Source: a virus. Taken from it: a stretch of 52,367 bases of DNA. The stretch is from positions 1 through 52,367 of the IMG/VR virus record IMGVR_UViG_3300022680_000054. One strand, 5' to 3'. The translations under genes and the position numbers were made by a program. Below the pieces are notes generated by a model. It did not search any database and was not told the DNA's origin. It saw nothing but the letters and a program-made list of their open reading frames with translations. Shown here piece after piece: positions 1-7,642 of this stretch. The stretch's first letter is position 1, and every line of letters begins with the position of its first letter.

Positions 1-103
1 AATCGCCCAGGTAAACCGGGTAGGATACCTTGATGGCGTTGGTCGGTATGCTGAATTCCTTGTGCTTACGGCTCCGGCGCTTGGTCGTGTTTTTATCCCC
101 CAC
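1..103 (-). CDS. Unknown protein, N-terminal fragment running off the window
   Basis: This frame opens with GTG at 101-103, preceded by an AGGAG ribosome-binding site at 113-117. An in-frame TAG at 116-118 rules out an earlier start. About 34 codons are visible: a lysine/arginine-rich beginning (residues 2-14) followed by a more ordinary stretch ending in YPVYLGD at the window edge. It overlaps the end of the upstream methyltransferase gene by 11 bases, the usual tight packing of this operon. The rest of the protein is outside the window, so no function can be proposed. Confidence 0.6.
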   Translation of the reverse strand, partial: MGDKNTTKRRSRKHKEFSIPTNAIKVSYPVYLGD

Positions 104-758
104 GCTGCCACACTCCTACCCCCGTATCGGTCCCATCCAGCAGTAAAAAACGCGCCCCGGTGATGCCGCCAGCCTTGATGCCACTACGCACCTGCTCCCC
201 GATGACCGGGTGCATGGCGTCGTGCCACAGCATGAAACCGCCCGGTTTCAGGTGTTCCCGCGCCAACGCGGCGATGGTGGCGACCTGCTCGGTTTTGTGG
301 CCGCCATCGTCAAAGATAAAATCAGGCCGGGGCAACTTGCGCCGCCTGCCATCGGGCCAGGTAACCATCTGACCGACCTGGGCAAAAATCTCCTGGGCAT
401 CCTGACGGAAGATGACGTGCCGTTCGGCCAATTCCGGTGTGATTTTTGCGCCTGCGTGTTTGTACAGGTCGGCGCTGATCAGCTTGCCTTTACCGTTGGC
501 GTGCAGCGCGTCCAACATGTGGCTGCTGCTGCACCCGTTGGCGCATCCGACCTCAAAGACAACCGCCGGGCGGATGGCCCGCAGCAGACCATAGAGCAAA
601 CGGCCTTCATCGGCAAAAACGCTGCCCATCGCCCAGCCCGTATCCACCCCGCCGATGTGGTCGTTGATAACGCTGTCATACCAGGGCACGTTCTCGCCGG
701 TCTCTGGCAGGTTGTACAATTCATCGATAAGTATCAATGCGTCGCGTAACGTGGTCAT
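93..758 (-). CDS. Class I SAM-dependent methyltransferase (Methyltransf_24-like)
   Basis: The protein has the Rossmann-type signature of small-molecule or sugar methyltransferases. A glycine-rich motif I (FEVGCANGCSS) lies near residues 67-77, an acidic strand and loop (DFIFDDGGHKTEQV) near 146-159, and LKPGGFMLWHDA near 173-184. ATG at 758 is preferred over the in-frame GTG at 767: AGGTGG sits 5 bases upstream and the start overlaps the previous stop by four bases (ATGA). It lies in a run of glycosyltransferase genes, so an O- or N-methylation step on a sugar or on a glycosylated product is a reasonable inference. The substrate is unknown. Confidence 0.8.
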   Translation of the reverse strand: MTTLRDALILIDELYNLPETGENVPWYDSVINDHIGGVDTGWAMGSVFADEGRLLYGLLRAIRPAVVFEVGCANGCSSSHMLDALHANGKGKLISADLYKHAGAKITPELAERHVIFRQDAQEIFAQVGQMVTWPDGRRRKLPRPDFIFDDGGHKTEQVATIAALAREHLKPGGFMLWHDAMHPVIGEQVRSGIKAGGITGARFLLLDGTDTGVGVWQRGG

Positions 759-1009
759 GATTTCCACCTGAATATAAACTGGGTATCCCCCGGCAGGACT
801 TTCGCCTGAACATCCGCCCCCCAGGCCGCAGTCAGTTTTTGCAGTTCGTCTTCCATCTTACCCTGTGACAATTCCTCAAGATATGAACATATCATGCGCC
901 CGCCCTGGTGCGTCAATGAACAGTATTTTTCAACCCTGAGCCGCCCCCCGTAAAAATCAAACTCGGCACCGACTTCCATGGGCACCATGATTTTGTGCGC
1001 CACTTTCAT
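755..1009 (-). CDS. Small conserved-looking phage protein, function unknown
   Basis: An 84-residue protein translationally coupled (ATGA) to the glycosyltransferase upstream and to the methyltransferase downstream. It has no signal peptide or membrane segment. The sequence mixes beta-prone hydrophobic stretches (FDFYGGRLRVEKYCSL) with a short amphipathic helix around residues 43-60. No family is recognised. Similar small proteins alternate with the enzymes of this island (2483, 3479, 4729, 5022, 5309), so they may be accessory subunits or simply cassette cargo. Confidence 0.65.
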   Translation of the reverse strand: MKVAHKIMVPMEVGAEFDFYGGRLRVEKYCSLTHQGGRMICSYLEELSQGKMEDELQKLTAAWGADVQAKVLPGDTQFIFRWKS

Positions 1010-1878
1010 GTCTTCACCCGCTCCCCTTCCAGCCAGTTAACGATCTGCATCGCCCTTGCATCCCACGAATGGTCCAGCACCCAGGCCCCGGCCAGCCCTA
1101 TCTTCTCCAGTGCCAACTGTGGCCGCGCCAGATATTGCTTGGCGTAGAACACAGCATCCGCCGGACTCTGCACCGTGACCATGCCCTTCTCACCGCCCAG
1201 GTCTACGATGTCCCGGCAGTAATCGCCAACAATCAGGCATTCCATGGCGGCGCTCTCGAAGTACCGCATCATCGGTGATTTCTGGTCATTCACGCACAGA
1301 CTGATCCGCGCCTCGTGGTACACATCCACATAGTCCTGATAATATACCCCGGTAGCCGCGTAAACACTCAGCCCGGCATCTTTCAGCGCGTCCAGGTATT
1401 CGGATCGCGTAGGATATACCGCCCCCACCAGCACCACGTCCCACAGGCGATCTAACCATGGCACCCGGCTCGGCTTGTGCAGGTCCACATCGTATCCGCA
1501 CGGCATCCAGGTCATATTATCCCCGTTGACCGGCCAAACGGCGCTATCCTTATGCGCCACGAAATAGTGATCGTGATTGAGTTGGCTCATGTTGCAGACG
1601 TTGTTGCAGGTCGTCACGTTGACGTGGGGCACCGCGCCATAAACGCCGTGTCGCCACTGGTTGTATACGGTGTCGGCATAGATCACGATGTCCGGCGTCC
1701 AGTCGTGCCAGTTACAATCCCAGATACCCATGGGCTGCCAGGCGTGGGGGCCTTCGGCGGCCTTGGCGTTGGGGTACGCGCCGATGTGGCGCACATCGTA
1801 GCCCAAGCGTTGATAGGCGCGGGTCAGCCAGCGGCCCGTGCAGGTGACATGATGCAGACACGCGATCAATACCTTCAT
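1006..1878 (-). CDS. GT-B fold glycosyltransferase (Glyco_trans_1_2-like)
   Basis: Starting at ATG 1878, which overlaps the previous stop as ATGA, the protein is 290 residues and begins MKVLIACLHH, a typical first beta strand of GT-B enzymes. The frame is open further upstream, but that segment is lysine/arginine-rich and overlaps the methyltransferase gene. The C-terminal half carries the pattern of the spore-maturation/Glyco_trans_1_2 family: a strand (VVLVGAVYPTR), the helix region MMRYFESAAMECLIVGDY near 210-228, and a Y-x-D-like tail. It probably transfers a nucleotide-activated sugar to a phage or host polymer. The acceptor is not deducible. Confidence 0.75.
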   Translation of the reverse strand: MKVLIACLHHVTCTGRWLTRAYQRLGYDVRHIGAYPNAKAAEGPHAWQPMGIWDCNWHDWTPDIVIYADTVYNQWRHGVYGAVPHVNVTTCNNVCNMSQLNHDHYFVAHKDSAVWPVNGDNMTWMPCGYDVDLHKPSRVPWLDRLWDVVLVGAVYPTRSEYLDALKDAGLSVYAATGVYYQDYVDVYHEARISLCVNDQKSPMMRYFESAAMECLIVGDYCRDIVDLGGEKGMVTVQSPADAVFYAKQYLARPQLALEKIGLAGAWVLDHSWDARAMQIVNWLEGERVKT

Positions 1879-2486
1879 ACCTTCACCACCCTTGCTAAAA
1901 TGTTTGTGTCGTCGCCTTCGTTCCTTCCAAACGTCATACATTCGGCTACCTCGCCATACGTTTCCAGCAGTTCGCGGAATGTCTCAGGCGTCCAGTGGTT
2001 GTAGTGGCCGCCCCAGCCATCGTTGTTGGGCACGGTAAGGATAAGTTGCCCTCCAAAGCAAACTGTCTGCATTATTCGCTTGAGCGCATTTGTATAATCA
2101 TATACATGTTCCAATGTCTGTAGGCATACAGCCGCATCAAAAACATTTGGGGGGAATCCGGGTAATTCTGAAATGCTGGACTTTAGAAAATTGATTGCGT
2201 TCCCGTTAAGTTGATAGGCTTTTTGCGTTGCAATCTCAGAAAAATCAACTCCAATAAACCGAGACCTAGGAAAGATTTCTTTAAGGATGGCGATAAAATG
2301 GCCGCACCCGCAGCCATAATCACAGAAATATAATTTAGATGATTCTGGATTGAAGTAGGTACCAGCCAGAAATTGGGCCACGCGCCTATACATCCATTCC
2401 CGGTCCTCAAAATACCCATCGTCAACCGATGCCCAGAAGGCGTCCATCGCTTCGGGGGTGTTGTGCGTGTCAGGGGTTAGGGTCAT
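1875..2486 (-). CDS. Class I SAM-dependent methyltransferase (Methyltransf_11/23-like)
   Basis: A 203-residue enzyme with motif I as YFCDYGCGCGHF (residues 53-64), the acidic end of strand 2 in FIGVDFSE (77-84), and the post-motif region FDAAVCLQTLEHVYDY (115-130) followed by GGQLILTVPN. This layout is typical of methyltransferases acting on sugars, lipids or small molecules. The start overlaps the preceding TGA (ATGA) and has GAGGA upstream. Base composition is visibly more AT-rich than the neighbouring glycosyltransferase genes, which suggests separate acquisition. It is the second methyltransferase of the island. Confidence 0.8.
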   Translation of the reverse strand: MTLTPDTHNTPEAMDAFWASVDDGYFEDREWMYRRVAQFLAGTYFNPESSKLYFCDYGCGCGHFIAILKEIFPRSRFIGVDFSEIATQKAYQLNGNAINFLKSSISELPGFPPNVFDAAVCLQTLEHVYDYTNALKRIMQTVCFGGQLILTVPNNDGWGGHYNHWTPETFRELLETYGEVAECMTFGRNEGDDTNILARVVKV

Positions 2487-2746
2487 TGCTGATCCTCAAT
2501 CCATTTTATAAGGGATCGTAATTCAGTATTGAAGTTAACAAGCATGTTCTGTGGGCCTCTGACTGTAAATATATACATGCTTTCAAGTAACCCTTTGTCC
2601 TCAACGACTTCGTAACTTAATCCATGTTCTAGGCACATCTCGATAACCCTGCGCTTGATCTGCCCGCGAATAACCAACCCGGCGACAAACCAAAATTTTA
2701 TATATGGCTTTACAGACTCATTAGTTACCAATTCCATTTGGGTCAC
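2483..2746 (-). CDS. Small protein, function unknown (GTG start)
   Basis: Translation most likely begins at GTG 2746: a near-perfect GGAGGTGAT sits 5 bases upstream and the codon overlaps the previous stop (GTGA). The 87-residue product has a hydrophobic stretch (IKFWFVAGLVIRG, residues 16-28), probably a buried strand rather than a membrane segment. The alternating charged and hydrophobic pattern suggests an alpha/beta fold. It is AT-rich like the methyltransferase downstream. No family is recognised. Confidence 0.6.
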   Translation of the reverse strand: MTQMELVTNESVKPYIKFWFVAGLVIRGQIKRRVIEMCLEHGLSYEVVEDKGLLESMYIFTVRGPQNMLVNFNTELRSLIKWIEDQQ

Positions 2747-3486
2747 CGTATCACCTCCAGCCCAAAGTAAGGGTGCTCTTTCAACAGCGGCGGCAGCTGC
2801 TCTTGTGCAAACGGCTTAGCCGTCCAGAAGTCATAACAGGTCGGGTGCAAGTCGGTCATCGGTCCATGCTGCGGCGTCCAGGCTTTGAACAGGCGCAGCC
2901 AATCTTCGCGCCATTCGGCCCGGTGCCCGTGAATCATGATTTTGTACTGGATAATATCTAACCGTTGGGCATAGCCCATATGGTACACCGGGGGCACGTC
3001 CAGATAGGCGTGGCCGTCTGCATGGTGCGGATTGATGACCCGGATCGGCTGCGCCTCGTCCTCGCAGTACCAACCAAACGACCGCCAGAAGTGCCGGAAA
3101 CGCAGGTGCCCGTTTCGCACGCCCATCGCCAGGCCCTGCTCAATAGCCGCTTCCACCGCGCCCGGCGCGTAAATCTCATCTGAATCAACCACAATAATCA
3201 GGTCAGCGTCCGGTTCCAGTTCATACACATAATCGCGCTGCGCGCCTTCGTGCGGCCAGCGGCCCCGATACCATTTGAATGGAATAGTCAGCACTTCACT
3301 GACGGCTTTTTGCAGCTGCTGTTCGCTCTCCGGGCAGACCACATCGGCCACGTGCCCGTGCGATCCTACGTTGGAATAACAGAACACAAAACAGTCAACA
3401 GCGTGCTGGACCGATTGGATGGCCTGCCGGATGTATTCCAGGCCATAGTGCAGTGCCATGAAGGCGACCACGCGCGGATTAGTCAT
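2743..3486 (-). CDS. Glycosyltransferase, GT-A/GT2-like
   Basis: A 247-residue protein beginning with the beta strand RVVAFMALHYGLEYIRQAI and containing the DXD-type metal/nucleotide-sugar motif LIIVVDSDEIYAPG (residues 95-108). This is the layout of GT2-like or Glyco_tranf_2_4 enzymes that lack a membrane domain. Histidines and aromatics in the C-terminal half (HRAEW, TCYDFW) probably shape the acceptor site. Its ATG overlaps the upstream gene by 8 bases and its stop is coupled to the next gene. It is one of at least five sugar transferases flanking the window ends. Confidence 0.75.
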   Translation of the reverse strand: MTNPRVVAFMALHYGLEYIRQAIQSVQHAVDCFVFCYSNVGSHGHVADVVCPESEQQLQKAVSEVLTIPFKWYRGRWPHEGAQRDYVYELEPDADLIIVVDSDEIYAPGAVEAAIEQGLAMGVRNGHLRFRHFWRSFGWYCEDEAQPIRVINPHHADGHAYLDVPPVYHMGYAQRLDIIQYKIMIHGHRAEWREDWLRLFKAWTPQHGPMTDLHPTCYDFWTAKPFAQEQLPPLLKEHPYFGLEVIR

Positions 3487-3889
3487 CTGTCGTCGCCTCT
3501 TTGGTCAATCCCTCATTCATGTCTTGAAGGCTTTGCAATAAGCGATTAAAAGAGTCTTTCATGTCAATCCATGAAATTATTGCATTCAGGACATCGACAG
3601 GTTCAAATTCAGCTTCTTGCTGCCCAAAATGACCATATACCATAGGCGACAACACCATACCATCAGCAACATCATTTAACGATATAAGCGCTTGCCATTC
3701 TTGGCGTGTCATTTCAACCAACACACCCCCCTCGTTGGTGTCACCAATTTTTTTCACCTTGTCCCCCTTATACCTTCTCCGGTATATCGTCCAATAACCC
3801 GGCCCCCACCACATCCCGCATGAATTCCTTATACTACGGTAGTAGGTCGATGTCGGGTGTACTTCGATTGATATTTTGTTTGCAGCCAT
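3479..3889 (-). CDS. Small protein, function unknown
   Basis: A 136-residue protein, soluble and acidic at the C-terminus, with an aromatic N-terminal section (MWWGPGYWTIYRRRY, residues 26-40) that looks beta-rich and a helical second half. A 43-base gap separates it from the glycosyltransferase gene upstream. The Shine-Dalgarno sequence is weak and distant. AT-rich relative to neighbours. No family recognised. Position alternates with enzyme genes, as for the other small genes of the island. Confidence 0.6.
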   Translation of the reverse strand: MAANKISIEVHPTSTYYRSIRNSCGMWWGPGYWTIYRRRYKGDKVKKIGDTNEGGVLVEMTRQEWQALISLNDVADGMVLSPMVYGHFGQQEAEFEPVDVLNAIISWIDMKDSFNRLLQSLQDMNEGLTKEATTDD

Positions 3890-3932
3890 ATCAATTCAGG
3901 ACTTCCAAACATGTCAAACCAAACGAATTCAA

Positions 3933-4736
3933 TCACCCCAACGCCTCCCATACATTCTTATCAAACCGGTATTCACCGCACGCCTTACGCATGAAATTGG
4001 CCGCCAGCCTGCGCCCCGCGTCGGCATCGTAGGCCAGGATTTTTGCCGCCGTCGCCAGTTCGCCCCGGTCAGCGCCCCAGTAGTCCTCGCCGTCAATGAA
4101 AGGGCTGCTATCCGCGCAGTGCTCGGTCAGCAGTGGCAGCCCTGCCGATGCCGCAATTGCCCACCGCTGCGCTGCTGTGCAGGGATAGGCGTCGTGCTGG
4201 TGGATGTTAACCATCACCTTGGACTGCTGGAGATTGCGCGTCCGCTGTTCGCCCCAGGCGTTGGGGGCAATCATCAGCCCAGCGTCCCTCATGGCGTTCT
4301 CGACATCCTGCCGCCGGGGTGGCCCCATGTAGGCCATCAGGGCTACGTCGTACAGCGCCGCGCCGTTCCAGCGAGCCGTCAGGCTGCACTGAATAAGGTC
4401 TTGATGGCTGCCTAACGGCACGAACTTGTAACCCCGCGCCTGGGCATAAAAGCGATCCGCTGACCAGAACTCGTTGAGACCGGGCACCACGTGGTGATAG
4501 TCGGTGTCGTGCCATTCCAAGTCCCAGTAAATGATGCGGGCCTTCGCACCGGGCCAGCCCAGTCCGGCGTCCTGCCATGCCCCCAAGTTGAGCATGGTCA
4601 GGATGTAGGTTTGGTCGCTGTGCGGTTGGATGTCGGCCAGAGTGCCGGTGGGGAAGCCGCAGAGATCGACCAGACGCCAGTAGTCGGTGTAGGAGTCGTA
4701 GTCGTGATCGGGGCGGATGAAGATGGGATCAGGCAT
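3933..4736 (-). CDS. GT-B-like glycosyltransferase
   Basis: About 267 residues from ATG 4736; in-frame ATGs at 4748 and 4763 are alternatives because no strong ribosome-binding site decides the start. The C-terminal region resembles the Glyco_trans_1_2 family: LMAYMGPPRRQDVENAMRDA is followed by IAPNAWGEQRTRNLQQSKVMVNIHQHD and then AQRWAIAASAGLPLLTEH, the usual helix where the donor nucleotide is bound. The N-terminal half (YILTMLNLGAW, RIIYWDLEWHD) is a Rossmann-like acceptor domain. Related in layout to the proteins at 1006-1878 and the C-terminal half of 50639-52366. Acceptor unknown. Confidence 0.7.
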   Translation of the reverse strand: MPDPIFIRPDHDYDSYTDYWRLVDLCGFPTGTLADIQPHSDQTYILTMLNLGAWQDAGLGWPGAKARIIYWDLEWHDTDYHHVVPGLNEFWSADRFYAQARGYKFVPLGSHQDLIQCSLTARWNGAALYDVALMAYMGPPRRQDVENAMRDAGLMIAPNAWGEQRTRNLQQSKVMVNIHQHDAYPCTAAQRWAIAASAGLPLLTEHCADSSPFIDGEDYWGADRGELATAAKILAYDADAGRRLAANFMRKACGEYRFDKNVWEALG

Positions 4737-5022
4737 CGTCGTTCCCATAGACCGCTCTGGCATCCATTATCCCAGCGATTACAGCTTGTTCCGCGCTATA
4801 GTTACTCCCAATTGCCGTCTGATTGTGTACAGTGTCACCCCCATCAATCTTGATATACAATAGATCATCATGGAGGAAGTGAACGGTTTGGTCATCCACC
4901 TTTACAGTCCACATAGCTTTAGTATATTCGTTTGCACTGTTTTCGGTTTTAATCTCTTTACCCTCAAGCTCGAATACTGTTCCAATGTGACCTTGCTTGT
5001 TTAATGCGATCTTGACCTTCAT
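4729..5022 (-). CDS. Small protein, function unknown
   Basis: A protein of about 97 residues from ATG 5022, which touches the preceding TGA as TGATG and has GAGG upstream. The sequence suggests an all-beta N-terminal part with alternating strands (KVKIALNKQG, GTVFELEGKEIK, MWTVKVDDQTVHFL) and a short helical C-terminus. It contains no cysteines, membrane segment or recognisable motif. It overlaps the downstream glycosyltransferase start by 8 bases, so the two are probably co-translated. Confidence 0.6.
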   Translation of the reverse strand: MKVKIALNKQGHIGTVFELEGKEIKTENSANEYTKAMWTVKVDDQTVHFLHDDLLYIKIDGGDTVHNQTAIGSNYSAEQAVIAGIMDARAVYGNDDA

Positions 5023-5309
5023 CACTCGTCCTCATTCTTTCGTTTGTCATCCATCGGTGCGAACCAATCGAACAGCCACAGCAGCACATCACGCAAACGG
5101 TCCAGCCATGTGATCTGGCGCTTGGGTTTTTCGGTAACGGTATCATCCTGCGTATGAGAGGCGGCCCATTCTCGTGCAAACCGTCGTTGTTTTTCAGACT
5201 TCCATAAAAGGGGCCGATCTAAACTCTTAAGTAGATCGTCCATTTCGCGCTGCCATTCTTCGCTGGGCATTGGTACCTTCTCTGGCTTTTCTAGCGGCCC
5301 GGTACGCAT
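5022..5309 (-). CDS. Small charged protein, function unknown
   Basis: A protein of about 95 residues from ATG 5309 (GTG 5312 is possible), with GGGGGACAAGTG as the ribosome-binding region. It is very polar, with helical segments rich in E, K and R, and an amphipathic tryptophan/leucine-rich helix near residues 68-85 (WLDRLRDVLLWLFDWF) that could sit on a membrane surface. No family recognised. It is packed end to end with its neighbours in the leftward operon. Confidence 0.6.
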   Translation of the reverse strand: MRTGPLEKPEKVPMPSEEWQREMDDLLKSLDRPLLWKSEKQRRFAREWAASHTQDDTVTEKPKRQITWLDRLRDVLLWLFDWFAPMDDKRKNEDE

Positions 5310-5488
5310 CACTTGTCCCCCTCGTGATTGGCTAAATGCTGCTGTAGTAATGCCTCGTATTCCTCACGGGTAAGCTGTTTCCCTTGCTTAGTCGCGCATT
5401 TTAACTCACCACCCACGTACCAGGTCGAATACCCAAAGCCGTCATCGTGATTAAGATTTATAATCACCACCGGTTTATTCTTTTTCAT
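5309..5488 (-). CDS. Small protein, function unknown
   Basis: The preferred start is ATG 5488, giving a 59-residue product beginning MKKNKPVVIINLNHDDG and overlapping the upstream glycosyltransferase by 14 bases; 5524 is a longer alternative. The N-terminal half looks like a beta hairpin with aromatic residues (FGYSTWYVGGELKC) and the C-terminal half an acidic helix (TREEYEALLQQHLANHE). No motif recognised. Confidence 0.5.
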   Translation of the reverse strand: MKKNKPVVIINLNHDDGFGYSTWYVGGELKCATKQGKQLTREEYEALLQQHLANHEGDK

Positions 5489-6518
5489 CGTCATCATCCA
5501 TCGCCAGGTCGATAATGTCCTCAATCAGGCGCGGTTGCTCTTTAATCGCATTGTCCGGCGTGTATCGTGCCCCGGCTCCGGCCTGCACCTGCCCGAAGAT
5601 GGCCGCCCCGGTTTCGTGTACCCCGTGTGGAATCGGCTGCGTGACCGTCTGCTGGCCTCCCTGCTGGGTGGGCTGGGTCACCGTGCGGCGCAGTTGGCCT
5701 TCCTGGGGTTGTAGCGGTCGCACCAGTTTAGGACGGCGACACGCATCCACATCACGCGGGTCACACCAGAACGGGTTACCGTTGCCCTGCCGGCCATAAT
5801 TGCGCCTCGTGGCCCGGCCATGAAAAGGACTGTTGCCCCCCCACTCCGGCACTACCAGAATATCATTGGCCTGTTTTTCGTTGCTGGTCATTTGATTCAC
5901 CTTTCGGTCGTCACAGCAGCCCATGTTTCCGCTGTACCTTTCCCTCAATAGCTCATGTACCCGGTGATACTCGTCACTATTCCGATATTCTACCGACCGC
6001 CGCCCCTCCGGCGTGTAATGCACCAGCGGCAGGTCCACGTGCACCCCGCAGCATCCTTGCGAGATAAGTTTTAGGAAGAAGTCGGTATCTTCCCCGCCCC
6101 CTAACGATTGGTCAAATCCGCCAACCTTGAAGGCCCACTCGGTCGGCACCAGGCTGGTCAGGTTGTTGAGCGTGCCCCCACGCCAGGCGCGGCAGGGATC
6201 GGGGGCCTGCATGAACCGATCTTCCCCCACCCACCAGTTGCTGTATATGTAATGGTCCTTTGGGTACAGCTTGGCGTTGAACATGAATATCTGCGCCGCT
6301 TCCGGCTCCAGCCAGTCGTCGGCATCCAGAAACAGCAGCCACGGCGTTTGGGCGCGGTCGATGCCGGTGTTGCGTGCCCACCCTGGCCCGTAGCCGTTGG
6401 GGTCGTGAATGGCGTCCACCACGCAGGGCAGCGTTTGCTGCTGGGCCGACAGGATGGCGCGTTCTGCCTGTTCGGCGTGGTAGGGGCCTATGGGGATGAT
6501 GATGGTGATGTCAGGCAT
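5475..6518 (-). CDS. GT2 family glycosyltransferase with a C-terminal extension
   Basis: Residues 1-200 are a GT-A fold: ITIIIPIGPYH at the N-terminus, the DXD motif FLDADDWL (63-70) for metal and nucleotide sugar, and GGEDTDFF (141-148), the ED motif of the catalytic base in inverting GT2 enzymes. After about residue 215 comes a different segment of some 130 residues. It opens with ILVVPEWGGNSPFHGRATR and NPFWCDPRDVDAC, resembling short beta modules seen in phage virion-associated proteins. A glutamine/threonine-rich linker and an acidic tail (MDDDDEKE) follow. Start ATG overlaps the previous stop (TAATG). The extension could tether the enzyme to its target; that is inference. Confidence 0.8.
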   Translation of the reverse strand: MPDITIIIPIGPYHAEQAERAILSAQQQTLPCVVDAIHDPNGYGPGWARNTGIDRAQTPWLLFLDADDWLEPEAAQIFMFNAKLYPKDHYIYSNWWVGEDRFMQAPDPCRAWRGGTLNNLTSLVPTEWAFKVGGFDQSLGGGEDTDFFLKLISQGCCGVHVDLPLVHYTPEGRRSVEYRNSDEYHRVHELLRERYSGNMGCCDDRKVNQMTSNEKQANDILVVPEWGGNSPFHGRATRRNYGRQGNGNPFWCDPRDVDACRRPKLVRPLQPQEGQLRRTVTQPTQQGGQQTVTQPIPHGVHETGAAIFGQVQAGAGARYTPDNAIKEQPRLIEDIIDLAMDDDDEKE

Positions 6519-6862
6519 TAGTCACTTTTCATGTAAAATTCAGCAACCCTATCATAAAAGGCGGCTTTGTAGAAAATGGTTGCACGGACAACCTGAGTGT
6601 CATCTACCAACTCGGACCACATATGATGATCTGTTGGCCTTATCTGCCATCCATCGGGCATTTCAACCGAAACAAACAAATCATCAATTTCAGGACCAAA
6701 GACAAAACCCAGTAATTCTAGCTTTTCACGTGGGCACCCCTTTGGCAACTTTGCGCTGTTACTTAGATCGGCTTGCCCCCGCTTTTCTTGATTAATGATG
6801 GCCTGCGATGTATCACCCGTGATCATTGCCTCAAACAGAACTTCTAAAGCATCGTCCTTCAT
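6518..6862 (-). CDS. Hypothetical phage protein with a PTDH-MW motif
   Basis: A 114-residue protein. Its C-terminal half (GWQIRPTDHHMWSELVD then RATIFYKAAFYDRVAEF) resembles a small uncharacterised protein that recurs in unrelated tailed phages; this is recollection, not a search. No membrane segment. The start has the recurrent GGGGGACATC ribosome-binding sequence. The stop overlaps the glycosyltransferase start by one base. Confidence 0.6.
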   Translation of the reverse strand: MKDDALEVLFEAMITGDTSQAIINQEKRGQADLSNSAKLPKGCPREKLELLGFVFGPEIDDLFVSVEMPDGWQIRPTDHHMWSELVDDTQVVRATIFYKAAFYDRVAEFYMKSD

Positions 6863-6874
6863 GATGTCCCCCTA

Positions 6875-7102
6875 TCAGGCATCCAATGTTCGCTTTAATT
6901 GATTAATGGCTTCAATAACGTTCTGGTGTTTGAAATGTAAATTGATAGCCTGTTGTAGTTCTTCGGCAGATGGTAATAGTTTGATTGCCTGCATATATTC
7001 AATCGACTCTTTCAATTCATCATGTCCTTCGCTGTCGATTAAAAGAGCTATCTTATGCAATACAGTACGAACCTCATCATCTTTACCATATAGAACTATC
7101 AC
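6875..7102 (-). CDS. Small helical protein, function unknown (GTG start)
   Basis: A 75-residue protein starting at GTG 7102 behind GGGGGACGAT, the same 13-base initiation sequence used by the gene at 7125-7379. It is predicted largely helical (LHKIALLID, ELQQAINLHFKHQNVIEAINQLKRTL), with regular leucine/isoleucine spacing, so it may form a coiled coil or small helical bundle. AT-rich. No family recognised. Confidence 0.55.
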   Translation of the reverse strand: MIVLYGKDDEVRTVLHKIALLIDSEGHDELKESIEYMQAIKLLPSAEELQQAINLHFKHQNVIEAINQLKRTLDA

Positions 7103-7124
7103 ATCGTCCCCCTATCAGGTATTC

Positions 7125-7379
7125 TTACCTCAAACAGATAACATCATATTCCTGCTCGGTCATTTTTACGGGGGCAACATCACCAATAAACCCTGGATGA
7201 TCAGGAAACCACCAGCCTATATCATAAGTGAGATCGCAAACATATGCGGTTTCGTCATCTTCCACTCTTAAACTAGGTGAACCTTGGATAATCAGAAGAA
7301 TAACCAAACATATAACCAGCCCAACTATAACGATAATCGGTCCCCACCATTCAATACAAAACTCGGAAATCCTTTTCAC
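7125..7379 (-). CDS. Small single-pass membrane protein (GTG start)
   Basis: The start is placed at GTG 7379 because GGGGGACGATGTG is identical to the initiation region of the next gene at 7102; ATGs at 7391 and 7430 are possible but lack such a site. The 84-residue product has one strong transmembrane segment (PIIVIVGLVICLVILLII, about residues 13-30) followed by an acidic, aromatic soluble domain of some 50 residues. First gene after the capsid terminator. Role unknown; a small envelope protein or superinfection factor are possibilities only. Confidence 0.6.
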   Translation of the reverse strand: MKRISEFCIEWWGPIIVIVGLVICLVILLIIQGSPSLRVEDDETAYVCDLTYDIGWWFPDHPGFIGDVAPVKMTEQEYDVICLR

Positions 7380-7451
7380 ATCGTCCCCCATCATATACGC
7401 ATAAGCGCCACGACTGAACCATCCAGCCAAGGCGCGGTAGCGGACTTGTGT

Positions 7452-7517
7452 TATACTACGATTGCCAAGCCGCTTACCCGGTTTGGTCGCTCCCCCGACC
7501 CAGGCGTTGGGGGGGCG
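7452..7517 (+). other. Plus-strand extended -10 motif followed by two hairpins (weak small-RNA candidate)
   Basis: Plus-strand TGT-TATACT (-10 at 7452-7457) is followed by a hairpin with arms at 7464-7471 and 7480-7487 and a GC-rich hairpin with arms at 7488-7496 and 7509-7517. This resembles the layout of the units at 17391 and 21448, but it has no convincing -35 and no T-tract after the second hairpin. In the leftward direction the same hairpins sit in the leader of the gene at 7125-7379. Confidence 0.25.
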
Positions 7518-7539
7518 TTATGTATGACACCCTCATTCT

Positions 7540-7570
7540 AGTATAAATTGGACTCCTACGCAATAAGCAA
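7540..7570 (-). promoter_or_regulatory. Possible leftward promoter after the capsid terminator
   Basis: TTGCTT (7565-7570) and TATACT (7540-7545) lie 19 bases apart on the minus strand, just downstream of the capsid terminator and upstream of the small-gene and glycosyltransferase operon. The spacing is longer than ideal. Supported mainly by position: the operon needs its own start if the terminator is efficient. Confidence 0.35.
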
Positions 7571-7589
7571 TTTGTGAAGGATTCATAAA

Positions 7590-7618
7590 CAAAAACGGGG
7601 CCGGTGTTCTGGCCCCGT
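7590..7618 (-). terminator. Rho-independent terminator after the capsid gene
   Basis: On the minus strand ACGGGGCC (7611-7618) pairs perfectly with GGCCCCGT (7595-7602) around an 8-base loop and is followed by TTTTTG. It lies 25 bases past the capsid gene stop and closes the head-gene operon. Confidence 0.85.
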
Positions 7619-7642
7619 GCTGTTGTCTGCCGGATTGCAGTA

